A stretch of 64,000 nucleotides of DNA from Myxococcales bacterium (GCA_019634415.1 JAHQVJ010000245.1:16076-80075), one strand, 5' to 3'. Shown: positions 8,193 through 16,819, numbered from the stretch's first letter. Made by a program: numbers and translations. The notes: generated from the sequence alone by a model not told the origin.

Positions 8193-9094
8193 GCCGCCAC
8201 CTCGCGATGGGCGTCGTGCCAGGCCAACATCCGCTCGGGGTGCTCGGAGAAGTAGGCGTAGCCGTCGTGACGGACCGGAGTGCCCTCGATCCAGAACAGC
8301 TGCTTGTCCGGGTTCGGCAGCCGCTCGAAGAGCGCCTCGATGTCCCCGATCCGCGTGATCGGATCGTCCTTGACTTGCACCACCAGGGTCGGGATTCGAA
8401 CGTCGGCGGCGTACGGAACCATGTCGTACTCGTCGACGTGGAAGCCCGTCAGCCCGTGGAAGATGGGCTCGAACTTCGCGGCGCCGTCCGAGATTCCCAT
8501 CAACTGGCAGGACAAGTCAATCAGGGAACGGCCGATGACCGGGTGGATCGCCACAAAGGACCTCACGGGGGCGAAGGCCACTGGGTTCTTGCGCATGGCC
8601 ACCAGGGTGGAGTTGCAGCCTAGGCACATGCTCTGCAAATGCACCTCCATGGCTGCGGTGTCCGGCCGGGACTTCGCGTAGGCGAGGGATGCGAGCACGT
8701 CTTGCCACTCGAGGAGGCCGACGCCGGAGAAGCCGCGAGGGTCCGCGTCACTCTCGCCGTGTCCGCGCAGGTCGTAGCAGAGCACGTTGTAGCCCGCGTC
8801 GTGGAGTGCCTTGTACTTCGGCAGGAAGTCCACATTGACGCCATTACTGGCGGGAAAGCCCTCGAGGTGTCCCGGGTAGCCTTGTCGGTTGGCCGGGCCG
8901 AAGTGGTTGCAGATCACCAGCCGTTCGGATTCGGTGGGAATGAACCAGCCTCTGAGCGTGACACCGTCCTCCGTCTCGAAGGTGATGTCCTCGTAGTCGA
9001 GGCCGATCTCGTCGGGGGTGCGTTGGATCGGCGTGCGCTGGGGACAGGCCAGCCCCTTGGCGAGCATGTCGATGAACTGGGTCGAGGGGTCCAT
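8189..9094 (-). CDS. Alpha/beta hydrolase family protein, Cys nucleophile type
   Basis: A 301-residue hydrolase, first gene of the operon. It is paralogous to the last one: DGVTLRGWFI, AGYNVLCYDLRGHGESD, the nucleophile elbow LQSMCLGCNST (Cys in place of Ser), Asp in VKDDPITRIGD, and His in VRHDGYAYFSEHP. A Cys nucleophile in this fold is known from dienelactone hydrolase, though the rest of this sequence is not typical of that enzyme. The ATG at 9094 is preceded by AAGGAG. A near-consensus sigma-54 promoter lies 28-44 bases upstream, so expression probably depends on the divergent GAF/AAA+ activator. Substrate unknown. Confidence 0.85.
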   Translation of the reverse strand: MDPSTQFIDMLAKGLACPQRTPIQRTPDEIGLDYEDITFETEDGVTLRGWFIPTESERLVICNHFGPANRQGYPGHLEGFPASNGVNVDFLPKYKALHDAGYNVLCYDLRGHGESDADPRGFSGVGLLEWQDVLASLAYAKSRPDTAAMEVHLQSMCLGCNSTLVAMRKNPVAFAPVRSFVAIHPVIGRSLIDLSCQLMGISDGAAKFEPIFHGLTGFHVDEYDMVPYAADVRIPTLVVQVKDDPITRIGDIEALFERLPNPDKQLFWIEGTPVRHDGYAYFSEHPERMLAWHDAHREVAA

Positions 9095-9121
9095 GAGGCT
9101 TCTCCTTCTGCCTCCTCTAGA

Positions 9122-9138
9122 AGCAGGGACCATGCCAG
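9122..9138 (-). promoter_or_regulatory. Sigma-54 (-24/-12) promoter of the hydrolase operon
   Basis: Read on the minus strand the site is CTGGCATGGTCCCTGCT. It matches the sigma-54 consensus YTGGCACGRNNNTTGCW at all but two fixed positions and has the invariant GG and GC ten bases apart. The predicted start of transcription is near 9111, giving a leader of about 17 bases with the AAGGAG ribosome site before the ATG at 9094. The divergent neighbour encodes a sigma-54 activator with an intact GAFTGA loop, which supports the call. Confidence 0.82.
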
Positions 9139-9187
9139 CCGGAGAATGAAGGTTGCAAGGTGTTCTGCGGCGCCGGAAGCCAAATGT

Positions 9188-9232
9188 GGCGTCGATGCGG
9201 CACCATATTTGGTGTCGACGCCGTATATGGTG
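9188..9232. promoter_or_regulatory. Nested palindromes: candidate enhancer for the sigma-54 activator
   Basis: Two interleaved inverted repeats are seen. GGCGTCGA (9188-9195) pairs with TCGACGCC (9215-9222), and CACCATAT (9201-9208) pairs with ATATGGTG (9225-9232). The inner CACCA-TATT-TGGTG (9201-9214) is itself a palindrome. The block is centred about 100 bases upstream of the predicted sigma-54 transcription start, the usual place for an enhancer. It ends just before the start of the activator gene, so autoregulation is also possible. Confidence 0.7.
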
Positions 9233-9238
9233 TTCGGC

Positions 9239-10735
9239 ATGGAACAGTTCTTCAGAGACGTGACCCTCACGCTCTGCTCCAGCCTCGACATCCAGGAGGC
9301 CCTGAGCGCCGCCTTCCCGGTGTTTCGCCAGTACCTCCCGATCGACGGCGTGGGTCTCGGATACTCGGACCTGGACCGACAGCGGATGGAGGTGGTGGCC
9401 TGGGGTGGCGCCGAACCCCCTTGGATCCCATTGGGCGACGGCTTCGAGATGGGTGATCGTGGTGCTCACTACGTTGCGTACGACGGAGCGCAAGCGCCCT
9501 CCCCGCTGATCGTCAACGCCGGGCCGGAGGCACCCGCAGGCTTGCTGGCCCTGTTTCCGGGACTGCGAACGCACTCGGTGATCTTCCTGCGCCTGATGCT
9601 CCTCGAGCGAGAGGTGGGGGCGTTGATGGTGTGGGCCAAGGGGCCAAACCGGTTCGCCGACTCCGACGCGGAGCTCCTTTCGCTTGTGGTCGAGCCCTTG
9701 ACCATGGCGATGGTCAACGCGCGTCAGCATCGTGAGCTTCAGGAACTCCAGGAGCAGCTCGCCGACGACCATCGAGCGCTGGCCGCGGATGTGCAGCGAG
9801 CGCTCGGGACGGAGGTGGTCGGAGCGGACTTCGGACTGCGGTCGGTGATGGAGATGGTTCGCCTTGTCGCGCCCTCCGATCGGCCGGCATTGCTGCTCGG
9901 GGAGACGGGCGCCGGCAAGGAGGTCATCGCGAACGCGCTCCATGCCGCGTCACCTCGGAGCGGCGGTCCCTTTGTGTCTCTGCAGTGCGGGGCCGTCCCG
10001 GACACGCTGCTCGACAGCGAGTTGTTCGGGCACGAGAAGGGAGCATTCACCGGGGCAGTCGATCGGAAGCGTGGCCGGTTCGAGCGTGCACATGGCGGGA
10101 CGCTCTTCCTCGACGAAGTGGGGGAGATGACCCCGGACGCCCAGGTGAAGCTGCTCCGCGTCCTCCAAGAGGGCCGGATCGAGCGCCTAGGTGGGATGAC
10201 GCCCATCGACGTGGACGCACGTGTGGTGGCTGCAACCCACCGGGATCTCGAGGGTATGGTGCGCGAGGGGTCCTTTCGAGAAGATCTCTGGTATCGGCTG
10301 AGCGTGCTTCCGATTCGGATCCCGTCGCTTCGCGAGCAACGAGACGACATCCCCTCGTTGGTGCAGCACTTCCTCCGGAGGCGGGCTGGGGAGTTCGGAC
10401 GGAGCACGCCTCCGGTCTCCCCGAACGACATGGCTCGATTGGTTGCCTACGACTGGCCCGGAAACGTGCGTGAGCTCCAGAACGTAGTGGAGCGGGCACT
10501 GTTGTTGTCATCGGACGACCGATTGGTGGTCCCCGCGCTCGGTTCGGCAGCGCAGGTCGCAGTTTCGAGTACCGGTGAGCCGCTAGTCGCGCTGGACGAG
10601 GCGATCGCGGCCCACATCCGAAGGGCGTTGGAGCACACCGGCGGACAGATTGCCGGCCGCGGCGGAGCCGCCGAGGTCCTGGGGTTGAAGCCGAGCACCC
10701 TTCGGCACCGGATGAAGAAGCTCGGGCTGCTGTAG
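9239..10735 (+). CDS. Sigma-54-dependent activator with N-terminal GAF domain
   Basis: A 498-residue enhancer-binding protein. Residues about 1-165 form a GAF-type sensor without phosphorylation features, so it probably binds a small ligand. A helical linker (QHRELQELQEQLADDHRAL) leads to the AAA+ domain (about 190-420), with Walker A GETGAGKE, the GAFTGA sigma-54 contact loop near residue 267, Walker B GTLFLDEVGEM and WPGNVRELQNVVERA. The C-terminus has a Fis-type helix-turn-helix (GAAEVLGLKPSTLRHRMKKLG). An in-frame ATG at 9227 lies inside the palindromes; 9239 was preferred but is not certain. It is divergent from the hydrolase operon, which has a sigma-54 promoter, so that operon is the likely target. 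Confidence 0.92.
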   Translation: MEQFFRDVTLTLCSSLDIQEALSAAFPVFRQYLPIDGVGLGYSDLDRQRMEVVAWGGAEPPWIPLGDGFEMGDRGAHYVAYDGAQAPSPLIVNAGPEAPAGLLALFPGLRTHSVIFLRLMLLEREVGALMVWAKGPNRFADSDAELLSLVVEPLTMAMVNARQHRELQELQEQLADDHRALAADVQRALGTEVVGADFGLRSVMEMVRLVAPSDRPALLLGETGAGKEVIANALHAASPRSGGPFVSLQCGAVPDTLLDSELFGHEKGAFTGAVDRKRGRFERAHGGTLFLDEVGEMTPDAQVKLLRVLQEGRIERLGGMTPIDVDARVVAATHRDLEGMVREGSFREDLWYRLSVLPIRIPSLREQRDDIPSLVQHFLRRRAGEFGRSTPPVSPNDMARLVAYDWPGNVRELQNVVERALLLSSDDRLVVPALGSAAQVAVSSTGEPLVALDEAIAAHIRRALEHTGGQIAGRGGAAEVLGLKPSTLRHRMKKLGLL

Positions 10736-10935
10736 CGTCTGATCAGCCTGGTGTGGTGCAGGTGGGCCGCTCGAATCGGGGCCTGACCTGAGCGTCACAT
10801 CACCATGTGGTTCGCCGCGGGAGCCTTCGGTGGAAGCAAGTCGTCTCGTCCCGCATCGTCGGTCCCCGCGACCCGGAATGCGGAGGAAACGCCGACGAGC
10901 AACCCACTGTCAAGGGGTTCTTGCCCGGTGAAGAA

Positions 10936-11012
10936 TGGCTCCCGCTGCTGGACTCGAACCAGCGACACTCGGATTAACAGTCCGATGCTCTAACCAACTG
11001 AGCTAAGCGGGA
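10936..11012 (-). tRNA. tRNA-Asn (anticodon GUU)
   Basis: On the minus strand the 77-base sequence folds as a standard cloverleaf. The 7-base acceptor pair is TCCCGCT/AGCGGGA, the D arm contains AGCTCAGTTGG, the anticodon loop CTGTTAA carries GTT, and the T arm contains GGTTCGAGTCC. A G discriminator and genome-encoded CCA follow. It marks one end of the lower-GC block at about 6.4-10.9 kb. Confidence 0.97.
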
Positions 11013-11062
11013 ATGATTTGGCAGCTTCCACCGATGTTCGCGTCTCGGTGACTAGCGACCCG

Positions 11063-11788
11063 TCACGAGTAACCAGGGTCACCCGCATGGGCAATGGCCA
11101 AGCGTGTGGCAGCCGCCAGGCGCTGTAGCTCCGGATCCTCCACACCCACTGCAGCAAGCGCCTCGACCACGTCGAACAGGTAGTTTGCCCCTCGCGCTCG
11201 CCCATCCACGTCCCGCACGGGGGTGGCCGCAGCCAGGATCGCGGCCTGCGCCTCCAGCGGAAGATCCACCCGCCGCTGGCTGTCGGGAGCCGTGAGCCAG
11301 GCGTGGGCGGTGCAGGGGAGGTCGCCCGCAGTCACCTGCACCTGGGTGTGCCGGTAGCCCGGCCCCTCCCGACGCTGCAGGCGCGCCAGCAGCTCGGCGC
11401 GCACCGCGCCCGGGTAGGTGAGCAGCATGCCGTCGATGTGGCCCCCCGGTGCCGTTCCCAGCACCAGCGACCGCCTGTCGCCACCGATCTCGAAGCCCGG
11501 CACGGCGGCCCGTCTCGGACGCGCCGCGGCTGGACAGCCGCGGCTCTCCGAGCGGGTGTTGAACGTGCGATGCCAGCCGTCCAGCCGAGCGACCACCCGG
11601 CGCTGCACGTGCTGCGGTAGCTCCGGCTCGGAGATCAGCGACCCATAGGCGAAGACCCGCACGCCGGAAGGCCCGCAGCCGAAGGCGAGGGCCCAAGGGA
11701 ATGGTAGCGCGACGGAGTCGCGCGGGATTCCGGACGCCGTGACACCCGCGTCGTGATCTGGCGCCGCGTCTGCGGGGGGAGGCTTCAT
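11063..11788 (-). CDS. Gamma-glutamylcyclotransferase (ChaC-like)
   Basis: The core contains VRVFAYGSLISEPE, the glycine-containing substrate loop (YGSL) of the cyclotransferase fold. It is followed by RLDGWHRTFNTRSESRG, GTAPGGHIDGMLLTYPG and REGPGYRHTQVQVT, the order seen in ChaC/GGCT enzymes. Members cleave glutathione or other gamma-glutamyl compounds to 5-oxoproline; the 5-oxoprolinase encoded at 40.7-44.0 kb could consume that product. The start is uncertain: ATG at 11788 gives 241 residues with an unstructured Pro-rich N-terminus and no ribosome site, whereas GTG at 11662 would begin right at the conserved domain. It lies 79 bases downstream of the lipase-maturation-factor gene. Confidence 0.8.
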   Translation of the reverse strand: MKPPPADAAPDHDAGVTASGIPRDSVALPFPWALAFGCGPSGVRVFAYGSLISEPELPQHVQRRVVARLDGWHRTFNTRSESRGCPAAARPRRAAVPGFEIGGDRRSLVLGTAPGGHIDGMLLTYPGAVRAELLARLQRREGPGYRHTQVQVTAGDLPCTAHAWLTAPDSQRRVDLPLEAQAAILAAATPVRDVDGRARGANYLFDVVEALAAVGVEDPELQRLAAATRLAIAHAGDPGYS

Positions 11789-11867
11789 TGTGTTGGTTGC
11801 TCCATCGGTTGGCGCTGGCATGCCTTCTGCAACGGGAGGCACGCCCGGTTGCGGGTCGGAAGGTGGG

Positions 11868-13541
11868 TCATCGGGGCCTGGCTTCCGAGTCTCCTCTTGG
11901 AATCGCCAACATGTCGTCGTGTGCGTGGGCTGTCGCTCCTGCAGCCGGGTTGTTTCGCTCGGATGGCCCACGCCCGCGTCGACCTGGCGTGGCGAGGGTG
12001 GGGCAGTAGGGGCCCACGAGGGTGCGCGTCCACACCGCACCGCTGCCGCGGTCGTCGAAGCTGTAGCGGTATCGCATGGCGCGGACCTGCTCGGGGTAGC
12101 CCCGCTCGAACGTGCCTGGCAGGAACAGATCGTCCATCAGGGGGTTGCCCTCGATCAGCTCCTGCATGAGGCTCAAGACCCAGCGGTTGTTCTGGCACGA
12201 GCCCAGCGCCGCGAACCACAGCTGCCAGTCCACCCGCGGCATGTGCGGGGCCACCTGGGGAGGCTGCTGATTCAGGGGCCCCGGCTTGTAGCGCAGGTGC
12301 ATCTCCCACCAGGTCTCGCCTCCGTCGGAGCTGCCCTCCAGCACGATCTCGGGTCGGTCCTTGGTCATCACGGCGAACAGCCCGTAGCTGTTCACCACGC
12401 GCCAGGGGAAGGTGACCTCCAGGACGCGCTTCCCCCAGTCCGGCAGGTCGGGGTAGCCCCTGATCTGCAGCAGCGACAGGAAGACCAAGCCGAGCGCCAC
12501 CGGGAGACCCAGGTGGCTCCCGGGGCGAGCGCTCGGGGGCGCCTCGACGGACTCATCCGCGTCGTCCCACTCCACCTCGTCGTCCCACACGATGTCCTGC
12601 GCGGACCAGTCCTCCTCCTCCGCGTCTTCGTCCCAGTCCTCGTCGTCGTCGGGATCCCAGTTCGTCTCGGGTACCGCAGCAGGCGCGGCCGGGCTGCGCC
12701 ACGGGCCGAACAGGTGCTGGTCGTCGAGCAGCGACAAGGCCACCACCACCGACAGCAGCTGGAAGAAGCCGTAGTTGCCGGTGACGGCCAGCCCGATCAT
12801 CAAGGCGGTGAAGGAGAGGAAGGCGACGAGACGGCCGCGACGGCCCACCAGGATCAGCCACGGTACGTGCAGCTCCACCACGAGGGTGAAGAGCACCCCG
12901 AGGCTGTGCAGCGCACCAGGGAGGTCGTGGGCGGCACGGCTCCAGGGGTTGGGCAGGGGCTGGGTCCAGAAGTGGTAGTCGAGGGCGGTCAGCGACGTCC
13001 ACGCCGGATCCCCACTCTGGATCTTGGCCCACCCTGCGAAGAACATGAGCCGGAAGACCAACCAGTGCTGCAGCCACCATGCCCACCGCGGGGGCTCCGT
13101 GGGTGGGCCTCGCCTCCAGCGGGCCACGAAGGAGGCCGCCACGGTGGCTTCGACGAGCAGCGTGTCCCACTGGTACTGCAGGAACACCTGGCCCACCGTG
13201 GACAGCGACAGATACGCTCCCGCCAGGCCCAGCAGCAGCGGCCCCTCGCGACGTGCGCCGAAGATCAGCGCCAGCGCCATCGCACAGCTCGCCAGGCACA
13301 CCAGGTTCAGCCCGCCGTCGGCCGGCATGAGCCAGAGCACCGTCGGTAGCCTGGTCCAGGCGTCGGGTCCGAGCTGGCGTGCCGAGGCGAACAGGTGATC
13401 CAACGGCAGGATCCCGTCCGTGCCGACCAGCGCATGGATCTGCCACCACAGCGATCCCACCGCGATCAGGTGCACGAAGGCAATCGCACGCACGTAGATG
13501 GCGCGAAGCCAGAGTCGGGAGGCGGGGTTCGCGGAAGTCAT
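11868..13541 (-). CDS. Lipase maturation factor family membrane protein
   Basis: A 557-residue polytopic membrane protein. Several hydrophobic segments are visible in the first 300 residues (e.g. AIAFVHLIAVGSLWW, GGLNLVCLASCAMALALIFG, LGVLFTLVVELHVPWLILVG). The C-terminal domain has the LMF1-type signature NSYGLFAVMTKDRPEIVLEG ... W.EMHLRYKPG ... APHMPRVDWQLWFAAL. A very acidic stretch rich in D, E and W (about residues 305-345) separates the two halves and is unusual. Eukaryotic LMF1 assists lipase folding; the bacterial role is not established. The start is 22 bases from the divergent sulfatase-like gene. Confidence 0.88.
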   Translation of the reverse strand: MTSANPASRLWLRAIYVRAIAFVHLIAVGSLWWQIHALVGTDGILPLDHLFASARQLGPDAWTRLPTVLWLMPADGGLNLVCLASCAMALALIFGARREGPLLLGLAGAYLSLSTVGQVFLQYQWDTLLVEATVAASFVARWRRGPPTEPPRWAWWLQHWLVFRLMFFAGWAKIQSGDPAWTSLTALDYHFWTQPLPNPWSRAAHDLPGALHSLGVLFTLVVELHVPWLILVGRRGRLVAFLSFTALMIGLAVTGNYGFFQLLSVVVALSLLDDQHLFGPWRSPAAPAAVPETNWDPDDDEDWDEDAEEEDWSAQDIVWDDEVEWDDADESVEAPPSARPGSHLGLPVALGLVFLSLLQIRGYPDLPDWGKRVLEVTFPWRVVNSYGLFAVMTKDRPEIVLEGSSDGGETWWEMHLRYKPGPLNQQPPQVAPHMPRVDWQLWFAALGSCQNNRWVLSLMQELIEGNPLMDDLFLPGTFERGYPEQVRAMRYRYSFDDRGSGAVWTRTLVGPYCPTLATPGRRGRGPSERNNPAAGATAHAHDDMLAIPRGDSEARPR

Positions 13542-13563
13542 GGTCCTATGGCTAGCATGACCT

Positions 13564-15048
13564 GTGGACAGCAGTTGGCTAAGGTCCCGGCTGCTGGAGG
13601 AATGCTTGGCCGCAGACGACGACCCAACGGAGACCCCCGCTACCCCTTCGCGATCCGGCTCCATGGCCGGGCTGGTGGCGCTGGGGGTAGTGATCGGATT
13701 CACGAGTCTGTTGTTCATCGGGAACCTGTTCGGCGAGCCCAGCGCTGGTCAGGTCGACGGAGCCCGGGAGGCGAAGGCCAAGGCGAAGCCCATGCGCCTG
13801 TTGCGCGAGGAGGCACTCACCGTGTTCGGCAAGCCGCTGGAGCGGCCGGATCCGCCCGCCGACGCCAAGAGCTTGATCCTCGTGGTGCTCACGGCGGTGC
13901 GCCGGGATCATGTCGAAGCCTACGGCGCCGACTGGGGTCGGACTCCGTTCTTCGGTGAGCTCGGTCGCCAGGGCACCGTGTTCGACGATGTCATCTCGGC
14001 ATCTCCGTTCTCGCGAACGGCGGCTCCGGCCTTCTTGGCGGGTGCACACGCGGCCACCTTCGACCTCGTGGAGCCCGGCCCGGGCCCGAACCACCGAGTG
14101 CTTCCCGAGTCGGCCACCACCTTGGCCGAGGTGCTCAGGGATGCCGGCTGGGCCACGTTCGGCGTCACGGCCAACTTCAACTACAACAGCGACGCTGGGT
14201 TCGCGCAGGGCTTCGATACCTATCGCAACGCTCAGGCGCAGGGGTTCCACCCTCGGGCCAGGACCTACGGCGGCAAGGTGCGGGACCGCGCCACCGAGAT
14301 CGTGGCGACCCACCTCGAGCAGACGCCCGACCGTCCGTTCTTCCTGTTCGTGAACTTCGTGGACGCCCATGCCCCGCTGCGGGTGGCCCCCGACGAGGTG
14401 GCCCAGTTCGATCCGGAACGCCCCAACGCGCGCTACCGCGCGGTGGTGGCGCGGGTGGACGGCTACGTCCGTGGGCTGGTGGACGCGGTGGAGAAGCGCG
14501 ATCGGAGCCGCGACACCGATCTGGTGGTGGCCATCCTGGGCGACCACGGCGAGGGCCTCGAGCAGCCCGCCCACCACGGCGAGATGCACGGTCGCTTGCT
14601 CTACGGCTCCAGCGTGCGCGTCCCCTGGATCATGTCGGGGGCGGGCGTGGCCAAGGGGCACCGCGTGGAGGGCTTGGTGTCCCACGTCGACGTGATGCCG
14701 ACGCTCGTGGACTTCCTGGGCGTGCCTGTCCCAGAAGCTGCCACGGGCACCTCGTTGGCCCAGCACCTCCGCGGGGAGCGGTCCCGTACCGAGCGCTCCG
14801 AGGCCTTCAGCGACACCTGGTACTTCACCGCCAACCGGAGCTCCATCTGGACCGCCACCACGCAGTGTCAGCTCGACTTCGGCACCACGGGGCTCGACGA
14901 TGGCTTCGCCGATGCCTGCTACGACCGCACGTCCGATCCGGAGTTCACCTCCCCCGAGGCCGACCCGGACCTGACGAAGCGTCTGCGAGCTTGGCGGCAG
15001 GAAGTGAGCGCGAGCGTGGGGACGTCCGGCAGCGAAATGCAACCCTGA
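13564..15048 (+). CDS. Sulfatase-like alkaline-phosphatase-superfamily protein with degenerate active site
   Basis: A 494-residue protein with one N-terminal membrane anchor (about residues 35-57) and a sulfatase-type extracytoplasmic domain. Fold landmarks are present: LILVVLTAVRRDHVEAYG, TPFFGELGRQGTVFDDV, SASPFSRTAAPAFLAG, FFLFVNFVDAHAPLR, LGDHGEGLEQPAHHG and VSHVDVMPTLVDFLG. However, the usual Asp of the first metal motif (VDTLRADH) is replaced, and there is no C/S-x-P-x-R formylglycine motif. The equivalent region offers only Ser or Thr. It is therefore unlikely to be a formylglycine sulfatase; it could be a phosphotransferase or an inactive relative. The GTG at 13564 is only 22 bases from the divergent gene; ATG at 13663, just at the membrane helix, is an alternative. 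Confidence 0.78.
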   Translation: MDSSWLRSRLLEECLAADDDPTETPATPSRSGSMAGLVALGVVIGFTSLLFIGNLFGEPSAGQVDGAREAKAKAKPMRLLREEALTVFGKPLERPDPPADAKSLILVVLTAVRRDHVEAYGADWGRTPFFGELGRQGTVFDDVISASPFSRTAAPAFLAGAHAATFDLVEPGPGPNHRVLPESATTLAEVLRDAGWATFGVTANFNYNSDAGFAQGFDTYRNAQAQGFHPRARTYGGKVRDRATEIVATHLEQTPDRPFFLFVNFVDAHAPLRVAPDEVAQFDPERPNARYRAVVARVDGYVRGLVDAVEKRDRSRDTDLVVAILGDHGEGLEQPAHHGEMHGRLLYGSSVRVPWIMSGAGVAKGHRVEGLVSHVDVMPTLVDFLGVPVPEAATGTSLAQHLRGERSRTERSEAFSDTWYFTANRSSIWTATTQCQLDFGTTGLDDGFADACYDRTSDPEFTSPEADPDLTKRLRAWRQEVSASVGTSGSEMQP

Positions 15049-15135
15049 CGTGACCGCCGGATGGCATGGGGGAGTCCCGATGGAGCCCGACCCAGGGTAT
15101 GCTTCGGGCCCTTTCGTGTGTGGGAGCCCCCCCCT

Positions 15136-16815
15136 ATGGCCACCACCAAGGCAGTCACCGTCGCGGATGGACGCTACCAGATCGAGGCACGCCTCGGCTT
15201 TGGTGGCCAGGCCGTCGTCTTCAAGGTCTACGACAATCGCCTGCGCGTGCATCGAGCGATGAAGGTCCTCCTTCCTAGGTTCGCGCGACGAAGTCACCAG
15301 CGAAGTCGGTTCGAGTCGGAAGCGCAGTCGATGGCGAACCTCGACCATCCACACATCGTCCGCGTGCTGGACGTGGTGCCCGACTCTCCGCTTCCCTTCA
15401 TCGTGATGGAGCTGTTCCCTGGAGGCTCCCTGGCGCGATGGATCGACGAGAACGGTCCCGTTCCGCCGCGCTTGTCGGTGCAGGTGGCCCTGCAGGTGGC
15501 CTCCGGGCTCGACGCTGCCCACCGCCACGGGATCATCCATCGCGACGTGAAGCCGCACAACGTGCTGATCGACAACCAGGGGATCTGCAAGCTCGGAGAC
15601 TTCGGGATCGCCCGCATGGAGCGAGAGTTCCGCACGCGTGGTGGCTCGTCCATGGGCACCGAGGGCTACATGGCGCCCGAGCAGGAGAAGGACGCCTCTC
15701 GCGCCGATGCCCGGGCGGACATCTACGGCCTCGGCATGACCCTGTGGGTCGCGGTGTCGGGGCGCGATCCGATGCGACTGCAGCGCGCCGACGGCATGGC
15801 CTTCGTGCCGGAGCCCCTCAAGCGGGTCATCGAGCGGGCCACCTCGGAGGATCCGCGCAATCGGCAACCCAACGTCGGCGTGTTCGCCCAACAGCTGGAG
15901 CAGAGCCTGCGCGCGCTGCCTGCGGATCCGCCCGTCGTCTCCCTGGCGCAGAGCGCCGTTCCGGGAGAGGTGGACGGCTTCGCCGAGATCGCCCAGATCT
16001 TAGATGGAAACCCTGCGTTGCAGCAGCATGGGGAAGAGGGGCCGCGCCCCACGCCCTACATCATGCCGACGATGGAGGAGCGGGTCATCGAGGGCACCCC
16101 CGAGTGGGTGGAGAAGGACCTCGGCCCCAACCCGCGTCCCTTCACGGTGGGGGTGACGCGAGAAGACCTGATGACTCCGCCCGGGGAGCGTCCCCATCGC
16201 TCCACGAACGCAGCGCCAACACCGCCTCCCCCCGTGCTCGACCCCACGCCCAAGCCGCGCGTCGCAGAACAGGTCGCAGCGCCGCCTCCTCAGCACCTCT
16301 CCCGGCTGGAGGCTCCAGAGCCCTCCTTGATCGACGAGATCATGGATCTGCTCTCGGGACCCGTGCTGTCACCGCTTCGCGTGCTCGGTCTGCCGGTCGT
16401 GGCCATCCTGATGCTCATCGGCATCCCCACCTTCCTGGGGCATCTCCAGATGTGGAGTGCTGCGGCCAACCTGCACTCCGTACGGTCGGACTTCGAGCGC
16501 ATCGTCGTGGAAGAGCGAGCCGTCATCGTGTCGTTGGGGGATCTGGGAGCAGACGTGGAGGGGCTCGAGCGCGCCGTGTCTGCCGTCACCGCAGCAACCG
16601 ACTCCGACGCGCGGAACCGAGCGCTCCTCGCGCTGGCGCAGGAGCTGATGCTGGAGGGGGACCGGGTGTCGGCGCCCGGTTCGCTGGCATGGGAGGAGGC
16701 GGAGGCACGGCTCGAGCGCATCGAGCGGGCCCACCAGGCCTTGGCGCAGCAGCACGAGGCCTACGAAGACGCCTCGGAGTCCCTGCTCGGCCGGCTCGCG
16801 TTCCTGGCGAGGTAG
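15136..16815 (+). CDS. Membrane-anchored Hanks-type Ser/Thr protein kinase
   Basis: A 559-residue kinase. The catalytic domain spans residues about 10-265 with Gly loop LGFGGQAVVF, lysine in AMKVL, catalytic loop IIHRDVKPHN at about 130-140, DFG in LGDFGIAR and the APE-like YMAPEQ. A long Pro-rich linker follows, then one transmembrane segment (about 412-435, VVAILMLIGIPTFLGHL) and a C-terminal helical, probably coiled-coil domain outside the membrane. It therefore phosphorylates cytoplasmic targets and may sense the periplasm. The ATG at 15136 was preferred because it starts just ahead of the kinase fold. It ends 4 bases from the convergent gene for a disordered tail-anchored protein, a possible substrate. 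Confidence 0.92.
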   Translation: MATTKAVTVADGRYQIEARLGFGGQAVVFKVYDNRLRVHRAMKVLLPRFARRSHQRSRFESEAQSMANLDHPHIVRVLDVVPDSPLPFIVMELFPGGSLARWIDENGPVPPRLSVQVALQVASGLDAAHRHGIIHRDVKPHNVLIDNQGICKLGDFGIARMEREFRTRGGSSMGTEGYMAPEQEKDASRADARADIYGLGMTLWVAVSGRDPMRLQRADGMAFVPEPLKRVIERATSEDPRNRQPNVGVFAQQLEQSLRALPADPPVVSLAQSAVPGEVDGFAEIAQILDGNPALQQHGEEGPRPTPYIMPTMEERVIEGTPEWVEKDLGPNPRPFTVGVTREDLMTPPGERPHRSTNAAPTPPPPVLDPTPKPRVAEQVAAPPPQHLSRLEAPEPSLIDEIMDLLSGPVLSPLRVLGLPVVAILMLIGIPTFLGHLQMWSAAANLHSVRSDFERIVVEERAVIVSLGDLGADVEGLERAVSAVTAATDSDARNRALLALAQELMLEGDRVSAPGSLAWEEAEARLERIERAHQALAQQHEAYEDASESLLGRLAFLAR

Positions 16816-16819
16816 CCAG

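Noticed and set aside
10805..10993. A 62-codon plus-strand ORF ending in the tRNA region
   Set aside because: Its end is the complement of tRNA-Asn (reads CWTRTSDTRINSP), a common false ORF.
13579..15891. A 770-codon open frame antisense to the sulfatase-like and kinase genes
   Set aside because: It spans two well-supported genes on the other strand and has shadow-type composition.
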